A stretch of 32,189 nucleotides of DNA, from NCBI RefSeq assembly GCF_000907675.1, contig NC_021471.1. The stretch is one strand, 5' to 3'. Both the position numbers and the translations under genes were made by a program. Shown here in pieces: positions 6,428-13,952 of the stretch (position 1 is its first letter; every line of letters begins with the position of its first letter). Below the pieces are notes generated by a model that saw only the letters and a program-made list of their open reading frames with translations, had not been told where the DNA came from and ran no database searches. Source of the DNA: Haloarcula sinaiiensis tailed virus 1 (taxonomy: Viruses; Uroviricota; Caudoviricetes; Kirjokansivirales).

Positions 6428-8047
6428 ATGACTCACGGTGAGGATTTCGACCCGTCGAATTACCGCCGGTATGAGCTAATAAACAAGATATTCCACTACG
6501 GCATCCGTGACGCGGAGTTTGATTCGGTCAGTACAGGGTCCTTAAATAACATCGCGGACTATATTGTCGGGACTGTTGAAGAACTACAGTCTGCGTTTAA
6601 CAATCTCGAATCTGGTGAAACCATCTACGTAGGTTCAGGAAATTACCGCACTGAACAATGGCTTGACATCGATGTGAATGATGTTAGAATTGTGGGCGAG
6701 GGGGGGCAAAACTCGCTTATCAAACCTGCCGATGGTGCTGATGTTGGGGGCATCCGAATTGGGGTAAATAGCCCGGTATCCAGTATCGAAATCGATGGTG
6801 TAGGTTTCGACGGGAACGAGGCCGCAATGACAGACAGCGTCAAACGGCTGCATGCTTATATCGTCGATGACGCTGACGACGTCACTATTCGTGATTGTTA
6901 CGCTACTCGGACCCATCCATATCACGAACACGGGTCAGGAGGGTCGGGCATAACAGTCCGTGATGCAGCGACGAATGTCTCCATTGTAAATAACCGGATT
7001 GACGATATAGGCGACAGAGCCGTTCAAATTGGCGGTAAAGCGGTAACTGTCTACGGGAACCGGATTACTAACGGCTATGATCGCGCCGTTTCGCTGAATC
7101 TAACTCAAGCAGATGGAAACGCCTATCTTGCCAGAAATTCCGTTGTCGCCAATAACACACTCGCAGGCTCCGTTGACGGCTCTCTTATTGGCTGCGGAGG
7201 GTCGTCATCACGCTCTGACAGAGGCTATTACGCTATTATTGGCAACGTCGGTTATGGCGACCACAAAAATTTCTGCAAGTTTATTACCAGTAGCGTCGAA
7301 AATGTCGCCATTATTGGTAATTCGTCTGTTAAAGACACATCCACCGATACGCTCTCAGCCGTTGAGTTTTCGGATATTACCGTTCGTGATTTGCTGATTT
7401 CTAATAACACGTTCCACGAGTACAATCAGGTCGGCATCTCGATGACAGACACCGCTACCGTTGAAAATTTTGCCATACAGAACAATGTTATTGACAACCC
7501 TGCTGATGCAGGGGTATTGATCTCTGGCTCGCATGGAATAATCTCTGGAAATCAGATAATCACACCTAAAATAGGCGTTAATTGTACGTCTGCAACACAG
7601 ATAACAATACAGAATAATTACGTCTACAAGGCTGATAGTCATGGTATCAACATAGACAGCGGAGTGTCAGATGCACAAACGTTAATTACCAGTAATTATA
7701 TCTACAAGGCAAATCAGGATGATGTCGGGGCAAAAGGGATCAATCTGCAAGACGGTGGCGTGAGTATAGTCGGTAACTATATCAACGAAAATATTGGTCA
7801 AGCGATCTACGTTCCGTCTGGACTCTCTCGTGTAGCTGTTCAAAATAATTACGCTGACGCTGGCCGTTTTAATATTAATTCTGCGGAAGCTATATCTAAT
7901 AACGTCCCGAGAGCCATTCTCAGCGCCACACCAGATAATCCTACTACGGGCACAGCCTACTACGATGATGGGGCAAACACAGGTAGTGGCACGCTCGGCA
8001 AGCGTGTCTACGATGGGGCATCGTGGACTGACGCATGGACTGTCTGA
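6428..8047 (+). CDS. Right-handed beta-helix spike or adhesin, A+T-rich
   Basis: A 539-residue protein built of parallel beta-helix rungs. An N-terminal segment of the type NLESGETIYVGSGNY (about 57-71) matches the pectate-lyase-like opening seen in phage tailspikes. Dozens of Asn-rich rungs follow (ISNNTFHEY, IQNNVIDNPADAGVLISG, IQNNYVYKADSHGI, VQNNYADAGRFNI). The C-terminus (about 500-539) is Gly/Tyr-rich and may be a trimer cap. Such proteins bind or degrade surface glycans. The gene is visibly richer in A and T, with more A/T-ending codons than the capsid genes, a common sign of receptor-binding genes gained by transfer. It lies far from the tail module, so it may be a capsid spike rather than a tail fibre. 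Confidence 0.82.
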   Translation: MTHGEDFDPSNYRRYELINKIFHYGIRDAEFDSVSTGSLNNIADYIVGTVEELQSAFNNLESGETIYVGSGNYRTEQWLDIDVNDVRIVGEGGQNSLIKPADGADVGGIRIGVNSPVSSIEIDGVGFDGNEAAMTDSVKRLHAYIVDDADDVTIRDCYATRTHPYHEHGSGGSGITVRDAATNVSIVNNRIDDIGDRAVQIGGKAVTVYGNRITNGYDRAVSLNLTQADGNAYLARNSVVANNTLAGSVDGSLIGCGGSSSRSDRGYYAIIGNVGYGDHKNFCKFITSSVENVAIIGNSSVKDTSTDTLSAVEFSDITVRDLLISNNTFHEYNQVGISMTDTATVENFAIQNNVIDNPADAGVLISGSHGIISGNQIITPKIGVNCTSATQITIQNNYVYKADSHGINIDSGVSDAQTLITSNYIYKANQDDVGAKGINLQDGGVSIVGNYINENIGQAIYVPSGLSRVAVQNNYADAGRFNINSAEAISNNVPRAILSATPDNPTTGTAYYDDGANTGSGTLGKRVYDGASWTDAWTV

Positions 8048-8104
8048 TACTGAGTGCCTACACAACGCCCAATTCACAACATCTCCGGTGAATAAAAGCC
8101 CGCT

Positions 8105-8113
8105 ACGCTTTTC
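8105..8113 (+). promoter_or_regulatory. Late-type promoter element before the protease gene
   Basis: ACGCTTTTC with TTTT at 8109-8112 lies 25-28 bases before an ATG at 8137 but 39-42 before the protease ATG at 8151. The box is flanked by GCCCG (8098-8102) and CGGGC (8117-8121), which can pair around it. The intergenic stretch 8048-8136 holds nothing else that I can see. Confidence 0.6.
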
Positions 8114-8136
8114 TCTCGGGCGGCGTCACTGTTGGT

Positions 8137-8151
8137 ATGGTGAGTACCTGA
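8137..8151 (+). CDS. Possible four-codon leader ORF coupled to the protease
   Basis: ATG at 8137 stands at the usual distance from the promoter box but opens only four codons (MVST) before TGA at 8149-8151. That stop shares its last base with the protease ATG (TGATG). It may be a leaderless mini-ORF that hands ribosomes to the protease start. Alternatively, GGTGAG at 8139-8144 may simply act as a ribosome binding site for ATG 8151. Confidence 0.3.
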   Translation: MVST

Positions 8152-9572
8152 TGCCCTTCGCCGGCTTTGACGACTGGGACGACTGCATGGACACGATGCT
8201 GAACGAGGAAGGCCACGACGAACAGAGTGCGCAGAACATCTGCGGGGCACTCCAAGCCGAAGCCAAGAGCGACAGTGGCAACGTCGAGCAACTCCGGCAG
8301 GCGCTCGAAGATGGGGCCGGACTCGTGGCCGATGTGGGCGTGGACCTCGTCAGTGGCGTCAACGAACCCGCCGTCAACAGCAAATGGACCATGCTGAAGT
8401 CCGAAGACGACGGTCACGACTACCGGGTGAACGCGCCACTACTCCTCTCGAAGGCCGACGGGGACGACGAGAAGCGCATCTCCTACGCGGCGGCGATGAT
8501 ACCCCGGCAACCGGACAAGGAGGGCGACGTGGTCCCGACGCCGACGGTCGAGAAGGCGGCCCACGAGTTCGTCAAGGGCGACGGCGGGATCGACACGGAC
8601 CACTCCCTCATCGACGGCGAAGGCGAACCGGTCGAGTCGTGGGTGCTGAAAGAGGAACGCACCTTCGACCTGCCCGGCGGCGGGTCCGAAACCTATCCCG
8701 CCGGGACGTGGATGCTCGGGGTCGAGTGGGGCGCGGATGCATGGTCTCGCATCAAGTCCGGCGACCTGACCGGTCTGTCCATCTACGGCATGGCCGAACA
8801 CGTCCCGCTTGAACGGGCCGCAAAGTGTGCGTGCAAGTCGGACACCACCAGCAAACAGGACCCATGCTGGGACGGCTATACGATGATCGGAACCAAGGTT
8901 GACGAGAACGGCAACGAGGTTCCCAACTGCGTGCCTGACGAGGACGTTCCCGAAGCGACCATGCAGGAGGGTGTCCCACTGTCACAGGCCAACGAAACGA
9001 GCGGGGAAGTAACCGCGAGTAAGGACGATTCCGGCGCTACACTTACCACGGACAAGGCCGACAGTGGCGATATGGGTAGTGAGACAACCGACGGCGACAC
9101 CGACGACGCTGGTGGCGACAGTCCCAACGTGGGCGAGCTTGCCGCGAGTGTCGATGAGTTGAACGACACAGTCGAGTCGATGAAAGAGGCGGTCGAAACC
9201 GAGAAGGCCGACGCGGAAGACGCGGCCGAGATGCTCGCGACCGAGATGGACCTCGGCGCGGGCGATGTTCTCGACATCCTCCGGGCGGCGGAGGGCATGG
9301 ACGTACAGGCGGTGGTTGAATCCATCCGCGAGATGGAAGCCTCGGCTGATGAGGACGGCGACACCGTCGAAGCGAGCGGCGACGACGGCGAGACGGCCGA
9401 CACCGAGACCGCGGAGAAGGACGCCGGTGAAGGCGAAGCCAACCTCGAAAAGGGACACACGGGCGAAGGCGCGCGACAGTCCCAGATCGAAGCCAAGAGC
9501 GAAGGCGGAGAGGCACGGAGCGGAATGCCGTCGTATGCTGCGGCGGCCGAACAGCGCGAGGGAGGTAACTAA
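8151..9572 (+). CDS. XkdF-type prohead protease with scaffold-like C-terminal region
   Basis: This 473-residue protein probably matures the prohead. Residues about 90-230 resemble the phage serine protease XkdF (peptidase S78_2) family: YAAAMIPRQPDKEGDVV, a TDHSLIDGEGEPVESWVL segment with the candidate catalytic His, and TWMLGVEWGADAWSRIKSGDLTGLSIYG. A Cys-containing insert (KCACKSD, DPCWDGYTMIGTKV) follows. The rest, from about residue 290, is acidic, Ala/Glu-rich and coiled-coil-prone, like a scaffolding delta domain. No separate scaffold gene is visible between it and the capsid gene. The start is ATG 8151, preceded by GGTGAG. The capsid gene follows after two bases. Confidence 0.85.
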   Translation: MPFAGFDDWDDCMDTMLNEEGHDEQSAQNICGALQAEAKSDSGNVEQLRQALEDGAGLVADVGVDLVSGVNEPAVNSKWTMLKSEDDGHDYRVNAPLLLSKADGDDEKRISYAAAMIPRQPDKEGDVVPTPTVEKAAHEFVKGDGGIDTDHSLIDGEGEPVESWVLKEERTFDLPGGGSETYPAGTWMLGVEWGADAWSRIKSGDLTGLSIYGMAEHVPLERAAKCACKSDTTSKQDPCWDGYTMIGTKVDENGNEVPNCVPDEDVPEATMQEGVPLSQANETSGEVTASKDDSGATLTTDKADSGDMGSETTDGDTDDAGGDSPNVGELAASVDELNDTVESMKEAVETEKADAEDAAEMLATEMDLGAGDVLDILRAAEGMDVQAVVESIREMEASADEDGDTVEASGDDGETADTETAEKDAGEGEANLEKGHTGEGARQSQIEAKSEGGEARSGMPSYAAAAEQREGGN

Positions 9573-9574
9573 CC

Positions 9575-10816
9575 ATGTCAATCGGACCGGTCACACGCGA
9601 CGGCGCGGTGAAGAACCGACAGGAAATCAAGAAGAACAAGGACACGCTGTATCGGCGGTCCTTCGGCGACCTCCCCGACGGGACTATCTACCGTGACCCG
9701 TGCGGTTGGAAGTCCGGCGACGGTGAGGCTATCGAACTCCAGAAGGACCGCTTCGACCAACTCGCTCGGGAGCCTGTGGCGGAACTGTCCCACATGGTCA
9801 AGTCCGGCGAGTCGCCGACGGTCCTGAACGCGTGGAACTCGTGGCAAGAGAAAGGCTTCGGACTCGCCGAGACGACGAAAGAGATTCGCAAGAATCTCGA
9901 CACGGGTGACTGGACGCTCCCGCTCGACATCATCCCGCAGATTTTCGTCGTCAACCCGGAGCAGCTACCACTCGCGGACATGATGACGCGAGTTACCACG
10001 CAGGACGACGAAGTGGTCCCGACGCCGCTGACGGACCACCCGTCCATCTCCTCGGGACTGGAGACCACCGACGACACCGAAGGGTCCTATGCCTACAGCG
10101 ATCCGACGTATGACGACACGGTGTCGTTCGACGTAATCGGCTACGGCGCGGCCACGCGACTGGAAGACAAGCTCATTCTGGCATCGAGCAACCTCCGGAA
10201 CGCCGAGAGTTCGCAGGAACAGGCGTTCATGCGCGCGATGCGGCAGTACGAGGAACGGCAGATCATCCTCGGTCAGGCCAACAACGACGCCACCGGATTC
10301 GTCGGGTTTGACGACCTGATTGCGAATCAGGACGGCGAAGTTATCGGGGACCTCGGCGACCCGGCCGACCAGAACCCCGAGGACTTCGAACAGGCCACGC
10401 GGGACATCATCGACGCCGCGGAGTTCGACGGTGCGGCCCGCGAGAGTCTTGCCGTAGTCTGTGACTACGACTGGCACAAGGAGGTTCGCAAGAGCCTCGT
10501 CAGTCAGCAGCGGTATGACGGCAACGTGGAGGAAATCGGTGCGGGCTTCTCCACGCTGACGCTCGACAACGTCCCGCTGATGAAAACGAACGCGATTCCG
10601 CGGGCCATTCAGGACCGCGCCGACGGATCGACCTACAATCAGGTCTACACCGTCAACATGGAGGCCCACTATCTCTCCATGCTACAGGAACCGCAGATCA
10701 AGCCTCTCGCAAAGGTGGCCCCGCAGGAACAGTTCGCCGTGGACGCCTACGGCTGTCTGACTGCGGAGGACAACGGGGAACACGTCAAGGCCTATACCGT
10801 CAGCCCGGTCGCATAA
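9575..10816 (+). CDS. Major capsid protein, HK97 fold
   Basis: This 413-residue protein lies directly after the protease, the standard position for the major capsid gene, and has normal length for it. The N-terminus is basic and helical (AVKNRQEIKKNKDTL), followed by mixed alpha/beta sequence with typical A- and P-domain character (GYGAATRLEDKLILASSNLRNA, MRQYEERQIILGQANNDATGFVGFDDL). It ends in a strand-rich segment (PLAKVAPQEQFAVDAYGCLTAEDNGEHVKAYTV) as in HK97-type shells. A strong Shine-Dalgarno GGAGGT (9561-9566), eight bases before ATG 9575, suggests very high, protease-coupled translation. The fold assignment is from context and pattern. I recall that the HSTV-1 capsid was shown to have this fold. 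Confidence 0.92.
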   Translation: MSIGPVTRDGAVKNRQEIKKNKDTLYRRSFGDLPDGTIYRDPCGWKSGDGEAIELQKDRFDQLAREPVAELSHMVKSGESPTVLNAWNSWQEKGFGLAETTKEIRKNLDTGDWTLPLDIIPQIFVVNPEQLPLADMMTRVTTQDDEVVPTPLTDHPSISSGLETTDDTEGSYAYSDPTYDDTVSFDVIGYGAATRLEDKLILASSNLRNAESSQEQAFMRAMRQYEERQIILGQANNDATGFVGFDDLIANQDGEVIGDLGDPADQNPEDFEQATRDIIDAAEFDGAARESLAVVCDYDWHKEVRKSLVSQQRYDGNVEEIGAGFSTLTLDNVPLMKTNAIPRAIQDRADGSTYNQVYTVNMEAHYLSMLQEPQIKPLAKVAPQEQFAVDAYGCLTAEDNGEHVKAYTVSPVA

Positions 10817-10830
10817 CCTGACTGACCCAC

Positions 10831-10840
10831 TCGTTTTTTG
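10831..10840 (+). promoter_or_regulatory. Promoter-like T-run after the capsid gene
   Basis: TCGTTTTTTG, with six T at 10834-10839, is 26-31 bases before the ATG at 10865, the same geometry as at 5564-5574. Sitting 15 bases after the capsid stop, it may double as a terminator for the capsid message. Confidence 0.5.
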
Positions 10841-10864
10841 CACGCTGACCGCCTACCGGCAGGT

Positions 10865-11209
10865 ATGCCAGACACGTACTACTACAGTGGGCAGTCCGGG
10901 GACCCGTTCGTTGACGCAACGTTGCACCACTCACGTGACTGTGAGGCGCTACAGGACGCCGACGGTGGGACGCGCCCGGTCAACAGTAGCAGTGTGGACA
11001 GGAACGACGCCACTATGTGCCCGGACTGTACGCCACTGGGAAACGAATCGCCCGCCGGCTCCGAGAGTTCGGCAACGGACGACACGACCCGAAGTCCGTC
11101 GGCGATGATTGACGGCGGCGTGTGCCCGTGGTGTGGCGAGCAATTCGAGAACGTTGGTTCGCACGCCGCACAGGCACACCCAACCGAGTGGGAGTCGCAC
11201 AAGGACTGA
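10865..11209 (+). CDS. Two-zinc-site protein with a C-terminal C2H2 finger
   Basis: A 114-residue protein with two probable zinc modules. The first is around HHSRDC (22-26) and CPDC (about 52-55). The second is a classical C2H2-like finger, CPWCGEQFENVGSHAAQAH, in the last 30 residues. A Ser/Thr/Asp-rich linker joins them. I chose ATG 10865 because of the promoter-like T-run 26-31 bases before it. C2H2 fingers in archaeal virus proteins usually bind DNA. The position between capsid and head-tail genes suggests co-expression with structural proteins, but nothing shows that it is in the virion. Confidence 0.72.
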   Translation: MPDTYYYSGQSGDPFVDATLHHSRDCEALQDADGGTRPVNSSSVDRNDATMCPDCTPLGNESPAGSESSATDDTTRSPSAMIDGGVCPWCGEQFENVGSHAAQAHPTEWESHKD

Positions 11210-11212
11210 CCC

Positions 11213-11458
11213 ATGCCGGAGGACACCGACGGCAACACGGCCGACGGCGCGTCTGAGCGGTGGCCCTACACCAACGACGTGTTGGCTATCGCGCTGGTGG
11301 TGGGGACAATCAAACTCACGTTCTGGTTCGTGGTTGACGACGAGGCGATCCCGCTGTGGTTAGCCGGCAGTATCTCGCTTGCGCTGACGACGGCCGTGGC
11401 GTGGGCGTTCGGCAGTAAAGCCTTCGCCGCCGCGAAAGATGCGGTCAAGAATGAATAG
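11213..11458 (+). CDS. Small two-helix membrane protein
   Basis: An 81-residue protein with a soluble acidic N-terminus (about 20 residues) and two predicted membrane helices, VLAIALVVGTIKLTFWFVV (about 23-41) and LWLAGSISLALTTAVAWAFG (about 48-67). They are separated by a short acidic turn (DDEAIP), and the C-terminal tail is Lys-containing. This hairpin-in-membrane topology fits a holin-like protein. The gene starts three bases after the zinc-finger gene and is probably in the same transcript. No lysozyme-like or protease-type endolysin was found nearby, so lysis remains a suggestion. Confidence 0.7.
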   Translation: MPEDTDGNTADGASERWPYTNDVLAIALVVGTIKLTFWFVVDDEAIPLWLAGSISLALTTAVAWAFGSKAFAAAKDAVKNE

Positions 11459-11463
11459 CATCA

Positions 11464-11496
11464 GTCGTCAGCGGTAGGCCGCTCGGTGTAGACGAC
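11464..11496 (+). other. Two-tier hairpin downstream of membrane gene
   Basis: GTCGTC (11464-11469) pairs with GACGAC (11491-11496), and inside it AGCGG (11470-11474) pairs with CCGCT (11479-11483) around a TAGG loop. The outer and inner stems are directly adjacent on the 5' side. It lies six bases after the membrane gene stop and may end transcription or protect the 3' end. I see nothing clear in the remaining 88 bases before the next gene. Confidence 0.5.
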
Positions 11497-11584
11497 GCCA
11501 ATAGTTCCAACCCGAGTGCTTGCGAAACCATGCGACAGACTACACGGCGGAACCGCAAAGAGGGTACCGCACGTATCCACGCCC

Positions 11585-12262
11585 ATGCCGACCGTCAGCA
11601 CAGACGCCGACGCCTATCAGGACCTCGCAGACATCCGCCAACGTCTTGACCACGAGGGAACGGACTTCTTTGACGACAACGCACAACTCCGGTTCGATGA
11701 GTTGCTGGTACAGCTTGAGCAGGAGTCCCGTGGCATCTTCGAGACGCTGTGGGGCGACCAAACGCCACTGACCGAGACGGACCGAGTCGACACCAAGCGG
11801 ACCACCTTCGACGCGGCGCTGTTGTTGGTCTACCCCGTCAACGACGTGTCCAAGGTAGAACTGAAGGGGTCGCCCGGCGACGACTGGGACACGCTGGATA
11901 GTGACCGCTGGGACTTTACCAAGCACCGGGTAATCCTGAGTAACCGACACCGGACAGCCGCGGCCCAGCGCGGGAACCCGCTTGACAATCACGCCACGCG
12001 GCCAACGTGGCGGGACATCGCCGAGAAGATTCGAGTCACGTATGACCGTGGCTTCGGCGACGAACCACCGACGGACATCAAGAACATCCAGATACAGATG
12101 ATACAGAACGCGCTGACCCACCGCCGGGGCGAACAGACGGTGAGTGCCGGCAGTCCCGACGAACTCGCCGACCGGATCGGCATGTCGGAGATGCTGACCG
12201 AGGACCTTCGGGCGCGCATCAGTGACGTGACCTCGCCCGGCGGGGCAACGCTGTCGGTGTGA
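11585..12262 (+). CDS. Head-tail adaptor (connector) protein
   Basis: This 225-residue protein occupies the place of the head-tail adaptor (HK97 gp6 / SPP1 gp15 class), between capsid and tail genes. The sequence is mostly helical (ADIRQRLDHEGTDFFDDNAQLRFDELLVQLEQESRGIFETLWG). A central strand-rich segment (VYPVNDVSKVELKG, DFTKHRVILSNRHR, KIRVTYDRGFGD) and a C-terminal helix pair (IKNIQIQMIQNALTHRR) follow, a layout known from adaptors that form a ring under the portal. I chose ATG 11585; an in-frame GTG at 11516 would add a less haloarchaeal-looking stretch. No clear promoter box was found, so transcription may come from upstream. Confidence 0.72.
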   Translation: MPTVSTDADAYQDLADIRQRLDHEGTDFFDDNAQLRFDELLVQLEQESRGIFETLWGDQTPLTETDRVDTKRTTFDAALLLVYPVNDVSKVELKGSPGDDWDTLDSDRWDFTKHRVILSNRHRTAAAQRGNPLDNHATRPTWRDIAEKIRVTYDRGFGDEPPTDIKNIQIQMIQNALTHRRGEQTVSAGSPDELADRIGMSEMLTEDLRARISDVTSPGGATLSV

Positions 12263-12264
12263 CC

Positions 12265-12669
12265 ATGCAGGAAACCGACCTGACCGAGACACTCGACAGA
12301 CGCGGCCAGTTGGACGCCGCGCGCGGGCCGGGATGCTACGCGCTCGCCGTTGACACACCGGATGCGGCCGACGCCGTCGCCCGGCAGTGGCGAGAGGTAC
12401 ACGACGCAATGCCGAGCGGCTTGTGCGACCGCGTGGCCGATGCCGACACCGTCCTGTACGTTGGGGCATCGAAGACCGTGTACGACCGGCTGTGCGACCA
12501 CTGCGGCGACAAGCGAAAGGCGGCCTTCCTCGAAGTGTTCCCACCGACGGACCTCCATTCCCTGTGGCCGAAGGCATCGGCCGACGTGGCGTTTATGGAG
12601 GAAGCGGCCGTCGGGCGGGCGCTGTCCGGGCCGACAACGCGCTGTTGGACGGACGGCGAACTGATGTAA
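12265..12669 (+). CDS. GIY-YIG-like nuclease-fold protein
   Basis: A 134-residue protein with the spacing of a GIY-YIG domain. CYAL at 24-27 stands for GIY and LYVGAS at 64-69 for YIG. An Arg in the following helix (YDRLCDH, Arg75) and Glu112/Glu113 in FMEEAAV fit the catalytic Arg and Glu. The motif Tyr residues are present, so activity is possible, although the first motif is CYA rather than GIY. It starts three bases after the adaptor stop, so it is translated with structural genes. It may be a degraded homing nuclease, a nuclease used in packaging or host takeover, or a repurposed structural subunit. Confidence 0.6.
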   Translation: MQETDLTETLDRRGQLDAARGPGCYALAVDTPDAADAVARQWREVHDAMPSGLCDRVADADTVLYVGASKTVYDRLCDHCGDKRKAAFLEVFPPTDLHSLWPKASADVAFMEEAAVGRALSGPTTRCWTDGELM

Positions 12670-12708
12670 ACCTAAAGCGGGCTTGTTTGGGCAGATTTAA
12701 CACTATGG

Positions 12709-12762
12709 GTATATAGTATATTACCACGCGGGAGCAGAAAACTCCGGGCGGTGTGACGCCCG
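12709..12762 (+). promoter_or_regulatory. TATA box and hairpin before the HNH gene
   Basis: An A/T-rich TATA element (GTATATAGTATATTA region, 12709-12723) is the most canonical TATA box in the window and unlike the ACGCTTTT boxes of the structural genes. CGGGCG (12745-12750) and CGCCCG (12757-12762) then form a 6-bp stem with a 6-base loop over the expected transcription start and an in-frame GTG at 12753. Confidence 0.55.
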
Positions 12763-12779
12763 AAGACCGCTACGAACGC

Positions 12780-13376
12780 ATGACAACAGACAATCCCCAA
12801 CCAGAAGACTGTATTGATTACAAAGACAAAGAGACGCTCCAGAGGCTATACTACGAAGAGAAACTTTCAACGGTTTCAATTGCGGATATGGCAGGAACAA
12901 CAGCATCAACTGTAACATATTGGATGGATAAGCATGGTCTTGATAGAAGGTCTCTACGGGATGCCCAACGGAAAGAAAGCGCGCCATACTGCATGACCGG
13001 TCCCGGATATATGTCGTGGACGTGCAATTGGTTTGAGAATCAGAAAGAGGTGAAAGTCCACAGGTTGCTTGCGGTGTCTGAATTTGGATTTGACGCTGTT
13101 GCCAATATGCACATTCACCACAAGAACGAGATACCATGGGACAACAGGCCCGCGAACATTGAAGTGAAGAGTCCGAAGGACCATCACAGAACCCACACCG
13201 TAGGAGAATCGCACCCAGCAACAGACCTTACAGAGGCAGATGTATTAGAGATTCTCAGGTTAATTAGAGAGACAGACATGCCACAGACAGAAATAGCCGA
13301 TAGATACGGGATTACGGACGGGGCTGTATCGAATATAAAACACGGTCATACGTGGGAAGATATACCAAGAGAATAA
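12780..13376 (+). CDS. Freestanding HNH homing endonuclease
   Basis: This 198-residue protein has an N-terminal helix-turn-helix (about 30-52, TVSIADMAGTTASTVTYWM), a central HNH core and a second C-terminal helix-turn-helix (about 165-188, MPQTEIADRYGITDGAVSNI). The core has His94 in KVHRLLAV, His113-His114 in HIHHKNEI, Asn126 and His135-His136. Duplicated HTH elements flanking an HNH core are typical of phage homing endonucleases that recognise long sites. Codon use is far richer in A/T than in its neighbours, and Lys and Ile are frequent, so it looks foreign. An in-frame GTG at 12753 is an alternative start. It splits the head-tail joining genes and presumably moved in as a selfish element. 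Confidence 0.85.
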   Translation: MTTDNPQPEDCIDYKDKETLQRLYYEEKLSTVSIADMAGTTASTVTYWMDKHGLDRRSLRDAQRKESAPYCMTGPGYMSWTCNWFENQKEVKVHRLLAVSEFGFDAVANMHIHHKNEIPWDNRPANIEVKSPKDHHRTHTVGESHPATDLTEADVLEILRLIRETDMPQTEIADRYGITDGAVSNIKHGHTWEDIPRE

Positions 13377-13400
13377 CAATCTCCGCCCCGTTAATACGGT

Positions 13401-13790
13401 ATGCTCGTTCGGTTTGACCTTGACAAACTTGAAGATGAACTTGGCGATGAAGTTCAACGGTTTATTGTTGAATTTGCATCAGAATTGGTCAATCAACTCA
13501 AACAGGAAGCGCCGGTCGGGGCGACGGGCGACCTCCAGCGGAGCATCCAGATATTCAGAACCGGCGGCGGGCAGGTACTCCTCGGGACGCGACTTTCCTA
13601 CGCGATGGATGTGTGGCAGGGGCAGCCGCCGCATACGCCGGACTTCGAGGCTATCGAAGTGTGGGCGCGGCGGAAACTCGGCGACGAGGATTTGGCCGGG
13701 CCGGTGTTCCGGTCTATCCAAAAGAGCGGTACGGAACCCAACGACTTCGTGGGCCGGAGCATCGACAACGCAATCCAGCGCATTGCGTAG
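13401..13790 (+). CDS. HK97 gp10-like head-tail joining / tail completion protein
   Basis: A 129-residue protein of the HK97 gp10-like class. The N-terminal helix (LDKLEDELGDEVQRFIVEFASELVNQLKQEAPVGATGDLQRSI) is characteristic, with the helix-APVxTGxLRxSI arrangement of the family. A strand with Tyr (GTRLSYAMDVWQG) follows and the C-terminus is helical (RSIDNAIQRIA). These proteins join head and tail at the neck. The first 90 bases are less G/C-rich than the rest, which may mark the edge of the homing-gene insertion. A box AATAAC lies 24-29 bases before ATG 13401, inside the end of the HNH gene. Confidence 0.78.
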   Translation: MLVRFDLDKLEDELGDEVQRFIVEFASELVNQLKQEAPVGATGDLQRSIQIFRTGGGQVLLGTRLSYAMDVWQGQPPHTPDFEAIEVWARRKLGDEDLAGPVFRSIQKSGTEPNDFVGRSIDNAIQRIA

Positions 13791-13804
13791 GGGGCGTTCA
13801 CTCG

Positions 13805-13875
13805 GGGCGTGGAAAGTGCGAAAACACGCCCGTCACCGCTATCACCCACCCTTAGCACTTGTTTAGGGCGGGTGG
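13805..13875 (+). other. Two hairpins between neck genes
   Basis: In the 162-base gap between the gp10-like and tail-terminator genes, GGGCGTG (13805-13811) can pair with CACGCCC (13825-13831), and CCACCC (13846-13851) with GGGTGG (13870-13875). They precede the promoter box at 13921 and may separate transcripts. Confidence 0.5.
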
Positions 13876-13920
13876 CCCTACTGGAGTGTCGGCCTGTCCG
13901 AATACAATTCTTACGGCGAC

Positions 13921-13928
13921 ACGCCTAA
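13921..13928 (+). promoter_or_regulatory. Promoter-like element before tail terminator gene
   Basis: ACGCCTAA has its TAA 25-27 bases before ATG 13953, a weaker match to the ACGCTTTT element but with the same spacing. Confidence 0.4.
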
Positions 13929-13952
13929 CCACTGCGGCGGCGTAGCCGAGAT

